A stretch of DNA of 42,893 bases, taken from contig WIXG01000531.1 in NCBI GenBank assembly GCA_009869945.1, forward strand, positions 1 through 42,893. Reading direction: 5' to 3'. The notes under the pieces are model-generated. The model made no database searches, had not been told where the DNA came from, and saw only the letters and a program-made list of their open reading frames with translations. This DNA is from Mesaphorura yosii. Lineage: Eukaryota > Arthropoda > Collembola > Poduromorpha > Tullbergiidae. Shown piece by piece: positions 18,491-30,900 of the stretch; the first letter of the stretch is position 1; each line of letters starts with the position of its first letter. The translations under genes and the position numbers were made by a program.

Positions 18491-21083
18491 ATGGCCGGTG
18501 CCAGGGCTTTCGTTCTGCTTCTGATCAACATCCTGCAGCTAGTTGCCCTTTGCGCTGTCCTCATCGGTCTTATCGGCACCAAAAAAGTCAATAACCGACC
18601 CACATCGGTGCCAGAGTCTCTACTCCACAGGGAGCTCAGGTACGCGGATAATTAACCTGATCTTGACCGTAACTGTGGCTTGATTCGTTGTTCCTCTTGT
18701 CCAGGATCCCTCTGGAGTACGAAGCCACCGCAGACAGGATTGCGATCGTGGTCATTGACGCAATGCGAGTCGACTTCCTCCACAAATTCGACATGCCCTT
18801 TCTCAGCAGCCTTTTGGCACAGGGCTCTGGCTGTGCCTATGTCTGCAATGTCAAGACCCCAACAGTCACGCTCCCACGCATCAAGGTACAATCCACAACT
18901 ATTCATTCTAATATAGCCCTGGAAGTTTGACTATAAGGATCATGGATCAAGTCCATATTTAACAGGCACTCGTGACCGGTGATATTTCATCCTATTGGGA
19001 TGTCATCCAGAATTTCTACTCGAGTCGCCTGACACAGGACAACTTCGTTCACCGAGCCAAGCTGGAACGGAACAAGACACTCGCCTTTTATGGGGACGAC
19101 ACGTGGACGAAGCTCTTCCCCGACGTCTTCGACCGTGCAGAGGGAGTCAGCTCCTTCTACGTGACAGACTTTACCGAGGTCGACTGGAACGTCACCCGCA
19201 ATCTTGACCACGAACTGCTCGGGACCGACTCAGACCAGCTGCCCTGGGATCTCCTAATTCTTCACTACTTAGGACTGGACCATATTGGTCATGTGCATGG
19301 CCTCCGTCAACCCACGCTTATCCAGACGAAGCTTCACGAAATGGACGCCGTCGTTCGAAGAGTCTTCCATGCTCTCCAGCGCCACGCGAATTCTGCTCCT
19401 GACCGGAGCCCATCTTATCTGATCGTGACAGGTGACCACGGCATGGCCAACGTCGGCGGACACGGTAGTAACTCGCTTCCCGAAGTGACCACTCCTTTCG
19501 TTGTCCTCTCCACTCACATGCACTCGCCGAATTGTCGGAGGCCACGAGTGGATTCAGCAAATTCGACTGACTGGCCAGAAATTGAACAGGTGGATGTGGC
19601 GACGACCCTCTCCTTGCTGTGGGGACTCCGTATCCCAACCGCCAGTCTCGGCAAACTCGTGCCAGGATTCATGGCGCTGAGTCCCAAACTTCTGGCCACC
19701 TTGCATTACAACACTCTGCACCTCAACAATCTGGTCAGTGAAGGAGAAGGACTCGACGGTCTCGAGCCTCTTTTCACCAAGCATGCAGAACTGCTCAGCC
19801 AATCCGCACTCCGCAGCAATGTCACTGCAACCGCGGAGTTGATTGAAGCCTACCACAAATGTCTGACTGAACTGAGCGCCAGGGCCAGTGAAACAACCGT
19901 CGGCGAACAGAATCTGTCCCAAATGCTCCTCGGCTTGGCGATGCTCGTTGCCTGTGTGGCTGGTGGCCTCACTGTGATTGGGTTTCGGAGTCCAAAGCGC
20001 AGCACTACTCCTGGCCTGCTGCTCCTCCACCTGCTGGCACCGTTCCTTATCTACTTTTCCTCGAGCTTTGTGGAGGAGGAGCACTTCATTCGTCATTACC
20101 TCTGGTGCACCTGCGTGGCGGCTCTTCTTATGCAAGTGGGGGTCTGCTCCGAGAGGAGGCTATACTTGTCGTGGAGGAAGGGGGCCTCCTTACTCGCCTG
20201 CCTGGTCCTCCACCGATTGGCCAGCACATGGAAGTCGACTGGGCAAAAGTGGACACACCTCCCCAGCATCTCAGATGAAATCAATCCGACCGAGACTGCC
20301 TGGCTCGTGTTCGGAGCCGCACTACCACTAATTCTGTTCACACAATGGCGCAGAAGACGTGTCGGGGCCTTTGGTGTGGCGCTTCTGCTTGTGATTTTGG
20401 TCAAGCACTGGACCAGCGAGGCGTTCTTCGGCTTTCGCAACGAGGCGCTGGAACGTCTTGCCCTGGTCGTCATCGGTCTGCACCTGCTTTTGGGTGGGGG
20501 GCTGCTGAGGTCGTGGGTGCTGCTGACGACGCTCCTGCACCGTTTCTCCAACATTCCTCTCGTGGCCTTGGAACTGTTGCAGCTGGAGTTGCTGCAGAGA
20601 CTTTCTGAGGTGGATGAGGACGTGGAGGAGAGGGAGACTCTGCTGGGCGCGTGGTTCGGGTGGACGACTTTCTTTTACCAGGTGAGCTAAACCACTGGTC
20701 AGTAAAACAAATGTACGACGAATCTATGGGACTTGTTATACCGGAAGGGCAACTCTAACAACCTGGCGACCGTCGACGTCAGCGCAGGTTACATCGGCCA
20801 GACGAGCTACAACCCAGCCATCGTCTCCACTCTCATCATGGCCAATCTCTTCTCCGCTCCTTCGCTCCAACTCCTCCACTTCCGAGACCGTATCAGTAAG
20901 CCGTACCGCGGGCGTTCCTCTGCCATCCTGACAGTCTTGTGCGGGTATAATGCCGTGGTGTACACGCTGGCGCTGCTTCTCTTCCGTCAACATCTCTTCA
21001 TCTGGTCCGTATTCGCGCCAAAGCTGCTTTATGTGATTGGCTATAGCCTCCTCAGCTGCGTCCTCACGCCATTTCTGACCTGA
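18491..21083 (+). CDS. PIGG: GPI ethanolamine phosphate transferase 2
   Basis: Four exons: 18491-18639, 18705-18885, 18966-20681 and 20748-21083, giving 793 residues. The N-terminus has one membrane helix (about 5-28), then the luminal alkaline-phosphatase-like domain. Its metal and active-site motifs are present: VVIDAMRVDF, TPTVTLPRIKALVTG (nucleophile Thr), YLGLDHIGHVHG and TGDHGMANVGGHGS. FYGDDTWTKLFP is also a family block. Multiple hydrophobic helices follow, and the last exon encodes GNSNNLATVDVSAGYIG and HLFIWSVFAPKLLY, which fixed the last acceptor at 20747/20748. The enzyme adds ethanolamine phosphate to the second mannose of GPI anchors in the ER membrane. Human PIGG has 983 residues, so this copy is shorter in the membrane part. 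Assignment is secure. Confidence 0.93.
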
Positions 21084-21150
21084 TACCGCGCTATTCCCAA
21101 TGTTTTCGTTCCCCGTTGTATTCATGAACAATAGCTTGTCAAATGTGACC

Positions 21151-21156
21151 AATAAA
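21151..21156 (+). terminator. Polyadenylation signal AATAAA for PIGG
   Basis: Consensus hexamer about 68 bases after the stop codon at 21083. Confidence 0.6.
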
Positions 21157-21586
21157 TGCACCGCACTTATCTAGTCTCATAACAATAATCCAATGTCATT
21201 TAATCTGTACACTCGGCCCGTGTTTAGCCTCTTTCCCTGCTGCATTATCGCTTGACACTCGGGCAGGGGGGTCGATGTGTTTACGCGTTGTCACAACGAT
21301 ACTGTCCTCCTCATCGGCAGTGTTGCTCAACTGAAAAATATGTTGCAAACTTGCAAATGTCGTTACTCGAGTGTTGAACACCTGTTCCAAGAATTCTTGT
21401 CAACGAATTCAGCCAAGACGGTGACCCCAATCCACGTTTCTGCTCTGCCGGTACAACAAAAAATAACAACCGTCAGGGACGTGTCCCATTATGCTAATCA
21501 ACGCATCTGGAATCTGAAATGGGAACACGAGACCCAATAATGCGAGTATAACACACTGCCTACAAGCAAATGCCTCAATGTGAACG
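21157..21586. other. Intergenic spacer between PIGG and the CUB-protease gene
   Basis: No supported gene. An 87-codon plus-strand ORF at 21277-21540 lacks any recognisable domain and is probably chance. Confidence 0.45.
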
Positions 21587-21592
21587 TATAAA
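21587..21592 (+). promoter_or_regulatory. Possible TATA box (TATAAA) of the CUB-protease gene
   Basis: TATAAA stands 35 bases before the first ATG of the signal peptide and 44 before the second. Transcription from about +30 would give a very short leader, favouring the second ATG at 21631. Inferred from position only. Confidence 0.35.
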
Positions 21593-21621
21593 ATGCTGCG
21601 TCCGTGCCTCGTCCTGCCTCA

Positions 21622-23738
21622 ATGATCCAAATGGCTCCACTCTGGCCGCTCCTCCTCTTCGCCGCACAGCTCGCGCTCTGTGCAGCCTCACCCTCTATTC
21701 CCACTTTGTCCTACCGCTCCAAAGTACTCCTCGCAGACCAGGCGCACTACGCAAGTCCTCCCCGACCAGCCCAGTCCCCAAACGCAGGTACAAACTGAAA
21801 GCAAGTCCACGGAATCGCCGTGCAAAGCAAAACCTAAAAGGGGTTCATGAAAACTACTTCACAGGGCAGAAATGTGGTGGTGTGCACTCCCTCAGCGTCG
21901 GAGATCATGGAGTCATCGAGAGCCCAGGCTACCCAAACGCCTACGAAGCGGGGCTGGACTGCGAGTGGCGCCTCGAGGTAGGTGACGGTGACACTCCGCT
22001 CTCAAATCACTTAACGTATCTGCACTCTCTTTTGATTTGTCTTGATGCGCGTTCCTGTGGCGTGTGCAGGGTCCGTCTGACTCCAGCATCCAAGCGACGC
22101 TCTTTGACGCTCGCACACAAAACAACCTCTTTGCGGGCGTGTCCGACTCGCTCTTCCTCTCGCTCTCCGGAAACTGGAGCGACAGCCAACGCTACTCGGG
22201 CGACTTCAACCCTCTCAATCCACTCGTCCTCCTCTCCGACGCAAACGTCATGGGTGTCCGCTTCCGCTCCTCACGGCTCTCCTCGGGCGCCAGAGGTTTC
22301 AAACTAGCATATTACGTAAGACCCATCATTGCCATCATTTTGCCTTGGTGAATCACTTCGGTCAGTTGTAAATTCGGCCTCGTTCGTAGGCCACGACTAG
22401 GAAGAAGCCCGCGGCTTCGGAACCCGCCCACGACGTCCATACAGGTGAGTCACAGTCACACTTTCTCGTTCTCGCTAAGTGCGCGTGAATTACCATGTTT
22501 GTCCAGCGGTGATTTGTCCGACGGTGCCAGTGGGAACACCGGCCATCTTCCCATGCAACGGTAAGCCAACCCTCTACCATTCACCCCACCTTCACTCGAT
22601 TCAGCAATTTGGTCACATTCGCTGCATCTCTCTCCATTAAGGGCAGTCCAGGAGTAATTCAGACGACGACCTCGCCGACATCGAGCGTGTCAACCCGCAC
22701 CCTTTCCTCGTGGCACTCATCCTGGACGACAAGCAATTTTGCTCGGGCACCCTCGTGAGCGAGCGCCACGTCGTCACCTCCGCACACTGCACTCGCGGGT
22801 GAGGCCCACATTCTGTGAGTGTCCAGCTAGGAACCACACACACGAATAAAATGATTGGTTAGGCCTGCGCTCTGCCTCTTGCAGTGTCCAGCAGTTTGAC
22901 ATGATCTTCGGCACGGCCGACATCTCCGTCCGCGATGGGGGTGTGCAGCTTCGTTCTGCCAACGCCTCTCACGTCCTCGCCCACCCACACTTTGACACCT
23001 TGTCAGGAGCCAATGACATCAGCATCATCGCACTTCCGCAGAATGTCACCTTCACACGTAAGTCATCCGTCACCCGCTTGAACTCGGGACGCCTAATCTC
23101 GTTGACATGTGGGACTTGTCTTCAGGGTTCGTGTCTCGGGCAGAACTACCGTCCTGGAACGCCATCGCAGTCACGCTCAGTGACACGGAGGCACAGACCG
23201 TCGGCTGGGGAGACACTCAGCGTAAGAGCCCAACACAAAAAATTCGTAAATTCGCTCCTCGAACCATAATTCGAATTCGAACGCCATGTGCCTGATTTCA
23301 GAGAGCGCGGTCTACGCGCTTGCTGGCATGTCACGTGTGGGGATCCTGCCAAACACCTTCTGCAGAGCTGTCACCAGGGCCAGCTCGGGGCTGACGATGT
23401 GTTCCAGGCCCGTGGCCACAGAACTCTGTCAGGGCGACTCCGGAAGCCCCGTCTTCACGAGAAACTCAAATTGCGAGGGTTGTGACAAAGGGTCGGTGAA
23501 GCCACAGAGTCCCGGCAAACCACACAAGCCAGCCAAACCCTCGAAGCCCTCGAAGCCCTCGAAGCCAGGTGGCAAACCAAACAGACCGAATCGACCAAAG
23601 CAGGAGGAAGAGAACGACGAGGAGGATCGGCCACCAGTCTTCTTGGGTCTCATTTCGCACGGCTCCTGCGGCCGGGGCTTCTCAATCACCCGAATCACGG
23701 CCTACCTTGACTTCCTCGCCCGAGCAGCAGCGTTCTAA
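21622..23738 (+). CDS. Secreted CUB-domain trypsin-like serine protease with Lys-Pro-rich insertion
   Basis: Nine exons: 21622-21787, 21865-21977, 22070-22315, 22390-22444, 22507-22560, 22642-22798, 22885-23057, 23126-23221 and 23302-23738, giving 498 residues. After a signal peptide comes a CUB domain (from CGGVHSL, with VIESPGYPNAY and CEWRLE), a short Cys-containing linker and an S1 protease domain. The catalytic triad is present: His260 in TSAHC, Asp307 in NDISII, Ser400 in GDSGSP. Three oddities: the residue at the S1 specificity position (six before the Ser) is Glu394; no RIVGG activation site is seen, only DIERVNPHPFLV; and about 50 residues rich in KPSKP, Asn and acidic residues are inserted between the catalytic Ser and the strand FLGLISHG. 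Secreted, probably a zymogen. Specificity unknown. Confidence 0.87.
23517..23612 (+). repeat. Lys-Pro-rich coding repeat
   Basis: Degenerate 9-base units (around TCGAAGCCC) encode PSKPSKPSKP and KPNRPNRP inside the protease domain. The repeat could expand or contract by slippage. Confidence 0.6.
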
Positions 23739-23922
23739 CTTCTAAAAGTACGTGTGCCTCGAATAGTTTCACTGTTACAAATTAGAGTGTGTAAAAGCTT
23801 CCAGAGCAAAATCTGTAAATGAGAGCTGGGTTTGTTATTTGGAAGTCGAAAGTAAAAACACGAAACACTTCTTAAAAGACTTGTATTTACTCAGTACACA
23901 AAGAAAGCAAGGTGATAAGTGG

Positions 23923-23928
23923 AATAAA
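23923..23928 (+). terminator. Polyadenylation signal AATAAA for the CUB-protease
   Basis: Consensus hexamer 185 bases after the protease stop and only 57 bases before the end of the convergent Rab2 coding region. Confidence 0.5.
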
Positions 23929-23984
23929 TGAAATTAACTTAAAATCAGATTCTGCGAATTTAGTAGCCAATGCTGTTCTCTAAT

Positions 23985-25662
<1,678 letters not shown>

Positions 25663-27268
25663 TTATAAATGCAACTCGTCTGCAATGCGGCTTGAATCGG
25701 TTGCATTTTTCGGCAAATCGTTTTCTTCATAATTGAGTCCTGTGAGGTCTCGTATTTCGTCCTGATCATACCTGTGTAGTAATTCGGACATTAATTACAG
25801 GACGTGGAATATAGTAATTCACGTCACCCAAACATTACCTGTCATCGTCTGATCCTGACTGCTGAGAGTTTGTTGACAGGTGTGAACCCGTGGACATTAG
25901 CGAATTCCTTGTCAAAGATCCTCGACGAGGAGTCAGGTGCTGATAGTTTGCTGGTCTCACAGTAATTATCAGATTCGAACTGTTTGCAACCCTGCAAATA
26001 GATAAAATAATTTTGACAATTAATATAATGAATGGGCTTCGATTGGGCCTTTTATTATGAACCTACATCATGTCAGTGACCTAAACGCAACACCAGGCGT
26101 TGTCAATATCGTCATAATCATGAAAGAGAAAATCCACATCATTAGCTCAATTTCAACACGTCATAGAAATGACTTCCCAGTAGCAAGATTACCTGATCAA
26201 GCGACTTTCCTGCGACCTCAATGCCATTCACTTCCAGCACTTCATCATTAACACCTACAACAATGAATATACCTCAAGTAAGTGTCTTTCATTTTAATTA
26301 TGACCAGCAAGTAGCATTCTTCAAGTTAATGTGAGACTGAAACATCGTACAAAGTCATAACTTTACCTAAAAGGCCTGTAGACTCTGCCAGTCCTCCGGG
26401 CACCAGCCTGAAATGGGAAATAGAAAACTTATGATTGATTCTCACAAGCGACTTCAAGAATAACAAACCTTGATATGAATATTCCAGGGACTTTTTCCAG
26501 GCCTTGAGATGTCACTCGAATAGATGTGCCATCTCTGATATAAAAGCCCAATGGCTTGTCAGATTCTTTGTGCTTCAATAACCGAACTCTTCGGCAAGTC
26601 TCAGGTACAATGTCCACATCGATTATTTGGGACACCTGCCTGAAGTCTTGCGGGTTGGAAATTGTCAATGGATGATATGAGTTCCTCAATTTAGGAGTTA
26701 ATATGGCGGATATTAGTGTTTTGTTCTTGTTGAGGTACTGTGCTTCAGTGTTCCCTTTCCTTTGGATAAGAAGGCGAAGTAACGGTCGTGAGTTCTGAAG
26801 GGCGATAGAGAAATTGTCGTCATTGTTGATGGGAAGCAAGTCGCCATCCTTAGGGTCCGTGTACGAAATTAGGAACGGGATGTCCTGAGTATGGTGCAAC
26901 TTCTCCAGAAGGGCATGGAATTCATCGAACGACGGCTTTGCACTTCTAGCCAGTGAGAAACGACGAAACTCGGCCTCAAACTGCAAACAAACCATAAAGT
27001 TGAAGATCGAATCTTTGTGCTGCTAATTTATTGTTGTGATTCTTGTGACAGAAAGGGGAAGTAGCGATTTCGGAGTAGGATAACAGAGCAGAAATAGGAA
27101 GGATAGAAGCGTAGAATACGATGACTAGGATTGGGCTCGCAATTTAGTGTTCGGTTCGGTCGAGCCGATGACCTGCCTCAACAGATTATTTTTGCGAAGG
27201 TGAAAGTTGTAACGCCAAATCTAACGTACCTTGCTTTTCACCTCAACCAACGGGGATAATGCCATCAT
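25663..27268 (-). CDS. par-6: Par6 cell-polarity scaffold (PB1, semi-CRIB, PDZ)
   Basis: Seven exons: 27268-27230, 26980-26469, 26407-26367, 26254-26193, 26080-26067 (14 bases), 25991-25839 and 25771-25663, giving 309 residues. The start MMALSPLVEVKSK fits the family N-terminus. Domains in order: PB1 (about 8-95, EAEFRRFSLAR, YTDPKDGDLLPINNDD), semi-CRIB (SNPQDFRQVSQIIDVD) and PDZ (KPLGFYIRDG, GIFISRLVPGGLAESTGLLG, VLEVNGIEVAGKSLDQVTDM). The tail retains the DEIRDLT block. The 14-base microexon supplies VTDM of the PDZ domain and is needed to restore frame. Par6 binds aPKC through PB1 and Cdc42 through CRIB-PDZ at the cell cortex to set polarity. Secure assignment. Confidence 0.95.
26067..26080 (-). 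other. par-6: 14-base microexon of Par6
   Basis: Flanked by an acceptor (TTTAG) and a donor (GTAGGT) on the minus strand. It encodes Val-Thr-Asp-Met plus two bases of the next Met codon. Leaving it out shifts the frame of the PDZ end; including it restores the conserved order [23 protein letters not shown]. Confidence 0.85.
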
Positions 27269-27292
27269 GGTGCGGGATGGTTTTGTTTTCTC

Positions 27293-27929
27293 ACTAAAAG
27301 ATTAGCAGATTCATTAGATTTAATGGTTAGTTTAATAAATTATACTCTCGATATAAGTATCATTTAAATGAAACTGAAACTCACCGTCAAACACCTGCGC
27401 AAAGGAACTGGTCTAATTCCAATTTGCCTGAGATGCAGGTATTCCGCTTCAGGATCAAATCCAAGAAAAAGATAAGATTAACTGCTGACGAGTTCGAACC
27501 GTACCTCGTGAATTAATTTCGTCAACAAGTGAAATAGGCGGAGAGGGTGGCTTACAAATTCTGTGACCGTACTCACTTGCCAATCCCCTACTCGGTGTCG
27601 CTGACGCAGACAGATGATTCTCTGCTGTCGCGTCGGTGTTGGTGGCAGCCTTGATGACTGACTGTGCAACAAATAAGCTTTGAATGAGAACTTGGTCGAG
27701 AGCATCCTTTGTCTTGGAGTGCGGGAAAATCGATAGCGCTTCTTTGTGGCTCCTCTCCTCTGTCTGGAATCTGTACACAGCTTTAAAGAGCGGAGTGCTG
27801 ACTCGTGTTGTGCGACTCCAACTTTCTGACCACTGCGGTTAATGTTAATTTAGTGAATCATCGAAATAACTCTTCATACCTTCGAAATCCTAAACGAATT
27901 GCGAACACTTCAAGTAATCTACCAAACAT
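27293..27929 (-). CDS. Unidentified small protein with mitochondrial-type presequence, immediately upstream of Par6
   Basis: I do not recognise this protein. Exons 27929-27880, 27821-27505 and 27446-27385 join in consistent phase (143 residues). The stop would be the TGA at 27293-27291, the first bases of the exon that also carries the Par6 ATG; without that last splice, the frame ends at 27364. The N-terminus (MFGRLLEVFAIRLGFRSWSRTTR) is basic, amphipathic and free of acidic residues except one Glu, like a mitochondrial import sequence. Later parts contain ERSHKEALSIFPHSKTKDAL and EYLHLRQIGIRPVPLR. An alternative donor at 27392 would fuse it in frame to Par6. Its start codon overlaps that of the divergent RBL gene. 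Exon choice is less secure than for neighbours because no homolog guides it. Confidence 0.4.
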
Positions 27930-30900
27930 GGACACCGAAATGACCGAAACCGAAGACACAGCATACGTTAGATTTCTGGAATTGTGTTCCGATCTGAATC
28001 TGGATACTACGACAAGAGAGAATACTTGGCACACATTCAGTACCATTCGGGAGAAATACACGCTGGAGGTAGGTGTTTCCTTCAATTTGTTGCACGGATC
28101 TGCAGGGCTATGTTCAGACTCCGACTAGTTGAAGTGTTAATTATTTAATTGACGTAATGACGTTCCAGGGTGATCCCAGTCATTGGTTGTGCTGCGCCGT
28201 ATACGTGGCCTGCAGGCAAGCTTCAATTCCCTCAGTTGGGTCGCAGGTTTTTCATGGATCGTATGTGAATCTCACCAGATTGCTGAGAACTTCTGGTCTA
28301 AGGTAACCACACTAGCAAGGAATAGTTAACATTCTTGGTTGAGAGATTAACGGGACTAACTACATTGTTATGTTACGCGCTCACTTGGTATTTAAACAAA
28401 TAATTTTTGAATGCAGCTTGGTGGAGTTCTTTGAGAAGAGCCGAAAATGGGGAGACATGACGAATCTGAATCAGGATTTCAGGAACAAAATCGAGAGATT
28501 GGAAAGAAATTTCGCGGTAACAACAGTTATTTACAAGAAATTCGAGCCGATTTTTGCTGGAGTGTTCAAAGATTTTGCTAGACGAGACCCTCAAGACAAG
28601 AGCAGCAAGAGAAGGTATGTAAGGATTCGATTTTGTCGTTGACTCAGTCTAATTATTTGTTTTTCATTAATTTAACTTGCTAATCTCATTTCCAGACATC
28701 TACCAAAATCGGCGGTGGATCTCTTTGAGTACTGTTGGACGCTGTTTCTCTGTGTCAAGAGTTCTCTGCGCATCAGTGATGATTTGGTGAATTCCTACCA
28801 CTTGTTGCTGGCATGCACTGACCTCATCTTTCACAACGTGGCACAAGGAGGAATGAAGAGTTTGCTTGCACCAAGATTTGCAGGTAACGTAAGAGTACAA
28901 TCCCAGGCATTTTATTCATTGGTTCTAGGTCCACTGTCACCTTTTCCTTTCGTTCAATAAACTTTACACCGCTGCCAGAAAATGTTCTTAATCAGATTAA
29001 TGATTAACCCTATATTTCTCTGTTGTAGGACTGGTGGATAGTGCCATGGACAATTCTCAAGGCGAGGAACCGTGTATCATCCACGACCTGTGCGACCTTT
29101 ACGATGGTATATCATTAGAAGCGAAGACAATTAAGGAGTTTTGGTTGAAACCAAAAATCAAAAACATGCTCGAGCAAGGGGTAAATAAAGAATGGCTAAA
29201 TGGTTTAATTTGATGCCTTACCATTTCAAGCATTCAATTCGTTTTCTGGAATTAGATTTTACTTGGCGATCCAGAAACACTTGGTGGCTTAATTGAAGAC
29301 TCGGTTTTTGAGCACAACTCCAAAAAGTTGGAAAAGGAATACGAAGAGTACGTGTTGACTGAAGGGGATTACGACGAAAGGATGTACTTGTCTAACGACA
29401 AGCATTCGGAGTTTGGAGTTGAAAGTAACTGTGACGAATATCTTCGGTCACTGGAAAAGCAGCCTGCCATTAGAACGTACACACCAGTTCACGAAGTAAG
29501 CATTTTACTGTTCTTTCATCTGGCATTCCCTGTTTCAAGTTCCAACACTTATTTTCGTTTCTTCCGTAGTTGAGACATCTCATTTTGCCAACACCACTCA
29601 CATGCAAAAAAGTTTCGACTGGGAAGGATGATTTGATGAACTCACCAGTAACAACAGCCACTCAATGCGTCAGTCGGCTTCAGGTAAATAACGCAGTATA
29701 ATTAATCAGTATCAAATCCCTCTAAAGTTATATATAATATTGGGTTTTTCGTTTTACTAGGCTCTTCTTTGTGGTCGAAGTGCAGAGCCTTCTGGTGAGT
29801 TGAAGAAATTGCTGGATAAATATCCAGAGAGCGCGACCAAAAGCCTGTTGGAAAGGACTGAGCGTCTGGGAAATATTTTCTGCTCTCATTATTCTGCAAA
29901 GCACGAGAACACCCCTGGTTTGCATACCGAGTTTAGTCGATTTCGTTGCCAACTGGGCCAGACTCTGTACTACCGCATTTTGGAAAGCATTTTAATTAAG
30001 GAGGCCAATTTGCGCACGGAGAAAGAAATCGCAGTGAGTAAAAATATCTGAATATGAAAATGAAGATCCTGAACGAACTTGGGGTAAAATGAATTCCTTA
30101 ATTACAGGACATCATCGAAGAAGACATGTTTCAGACAAGCTTGTTCGCCTGCTGCTTGGAAATTGTTCTGTACTCGTACAACTCACAGCGTCGTTTTCCA
30201 TGGATTCTGGACATCTTTGCCCTGCCTGGGTACTACTTTTACAAAGTAATTGAAGTGGTCATTCGTGCGGAGGAGAATCTCTGCCGAGAAATCGTGAAAC
30301 ATTTAAGTCAGGTATGCTGCGATGACGTTCGTTAATTTTTACTGATCAATTAGAGTTGAGAATGAAGTAGTCTGCTGCTTGTTAAAATAGGTGGAAGAGA
30401 AAGTGCTGGAGGAGTTGGTTTGGAAGGCGGACAGCCCCTTGTGGAAAGCATTGGAAGAAAAGGGGGAGCCGATCCCATCGTGTGAAGATGTCTTCCTTCC
30501 GTCACAAATTGATAAGAAGGGCGATCAGGATGCCGAGGGGCAGCCAAAGCGCTATGCCGTGATTAAAAGTGAGATGCGCTACCACAAAAACGTGAAAAAT
30601 GAGATTGGATTTTTCTGTGAACTAATTAATTGCTTGTATTTATTTCAGCTCCTTCTGGAGAGAAATGTGTGCCAGTGACTGTGGGCGAGTCAAATCGGTC
30701 AACGCTCATTATCCAAGACAAAACAAGCTCACAGATTCTTGGAGTGGTCCTGCCTCCTAAACACGGAGACAAACCAAAAATTGGAAATTCCATCGCGTTG
30801 TTCTTCCGAAAATTTTACCATCTCGCCTTCGTGAGGTTGCAAGACATCTGCAGTAACCTTGGACTTGCTGACGAGGTTCTCAAGAAAATTTGGACGTGTC

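Noticed and set aside
20682..20702. A 21-base intron in PIGG ending at the CAG at 20702
   Set aside because: Too short, and it opens onto a TAA. The acceptor at 20747 gives a 66-base intron and restores the conserved FYQ-GNSNN junction.
21277..21540. 87-codon plus-strand ORF between PIGG and the protease
   Set aside because: No signal peptide, domain or splice context; composition compatible with chance.
27539..27565. A 26-base intron in the gene upstream of Par6
   Set aside because: Below the length that can be spliced, and the frame is open through it.
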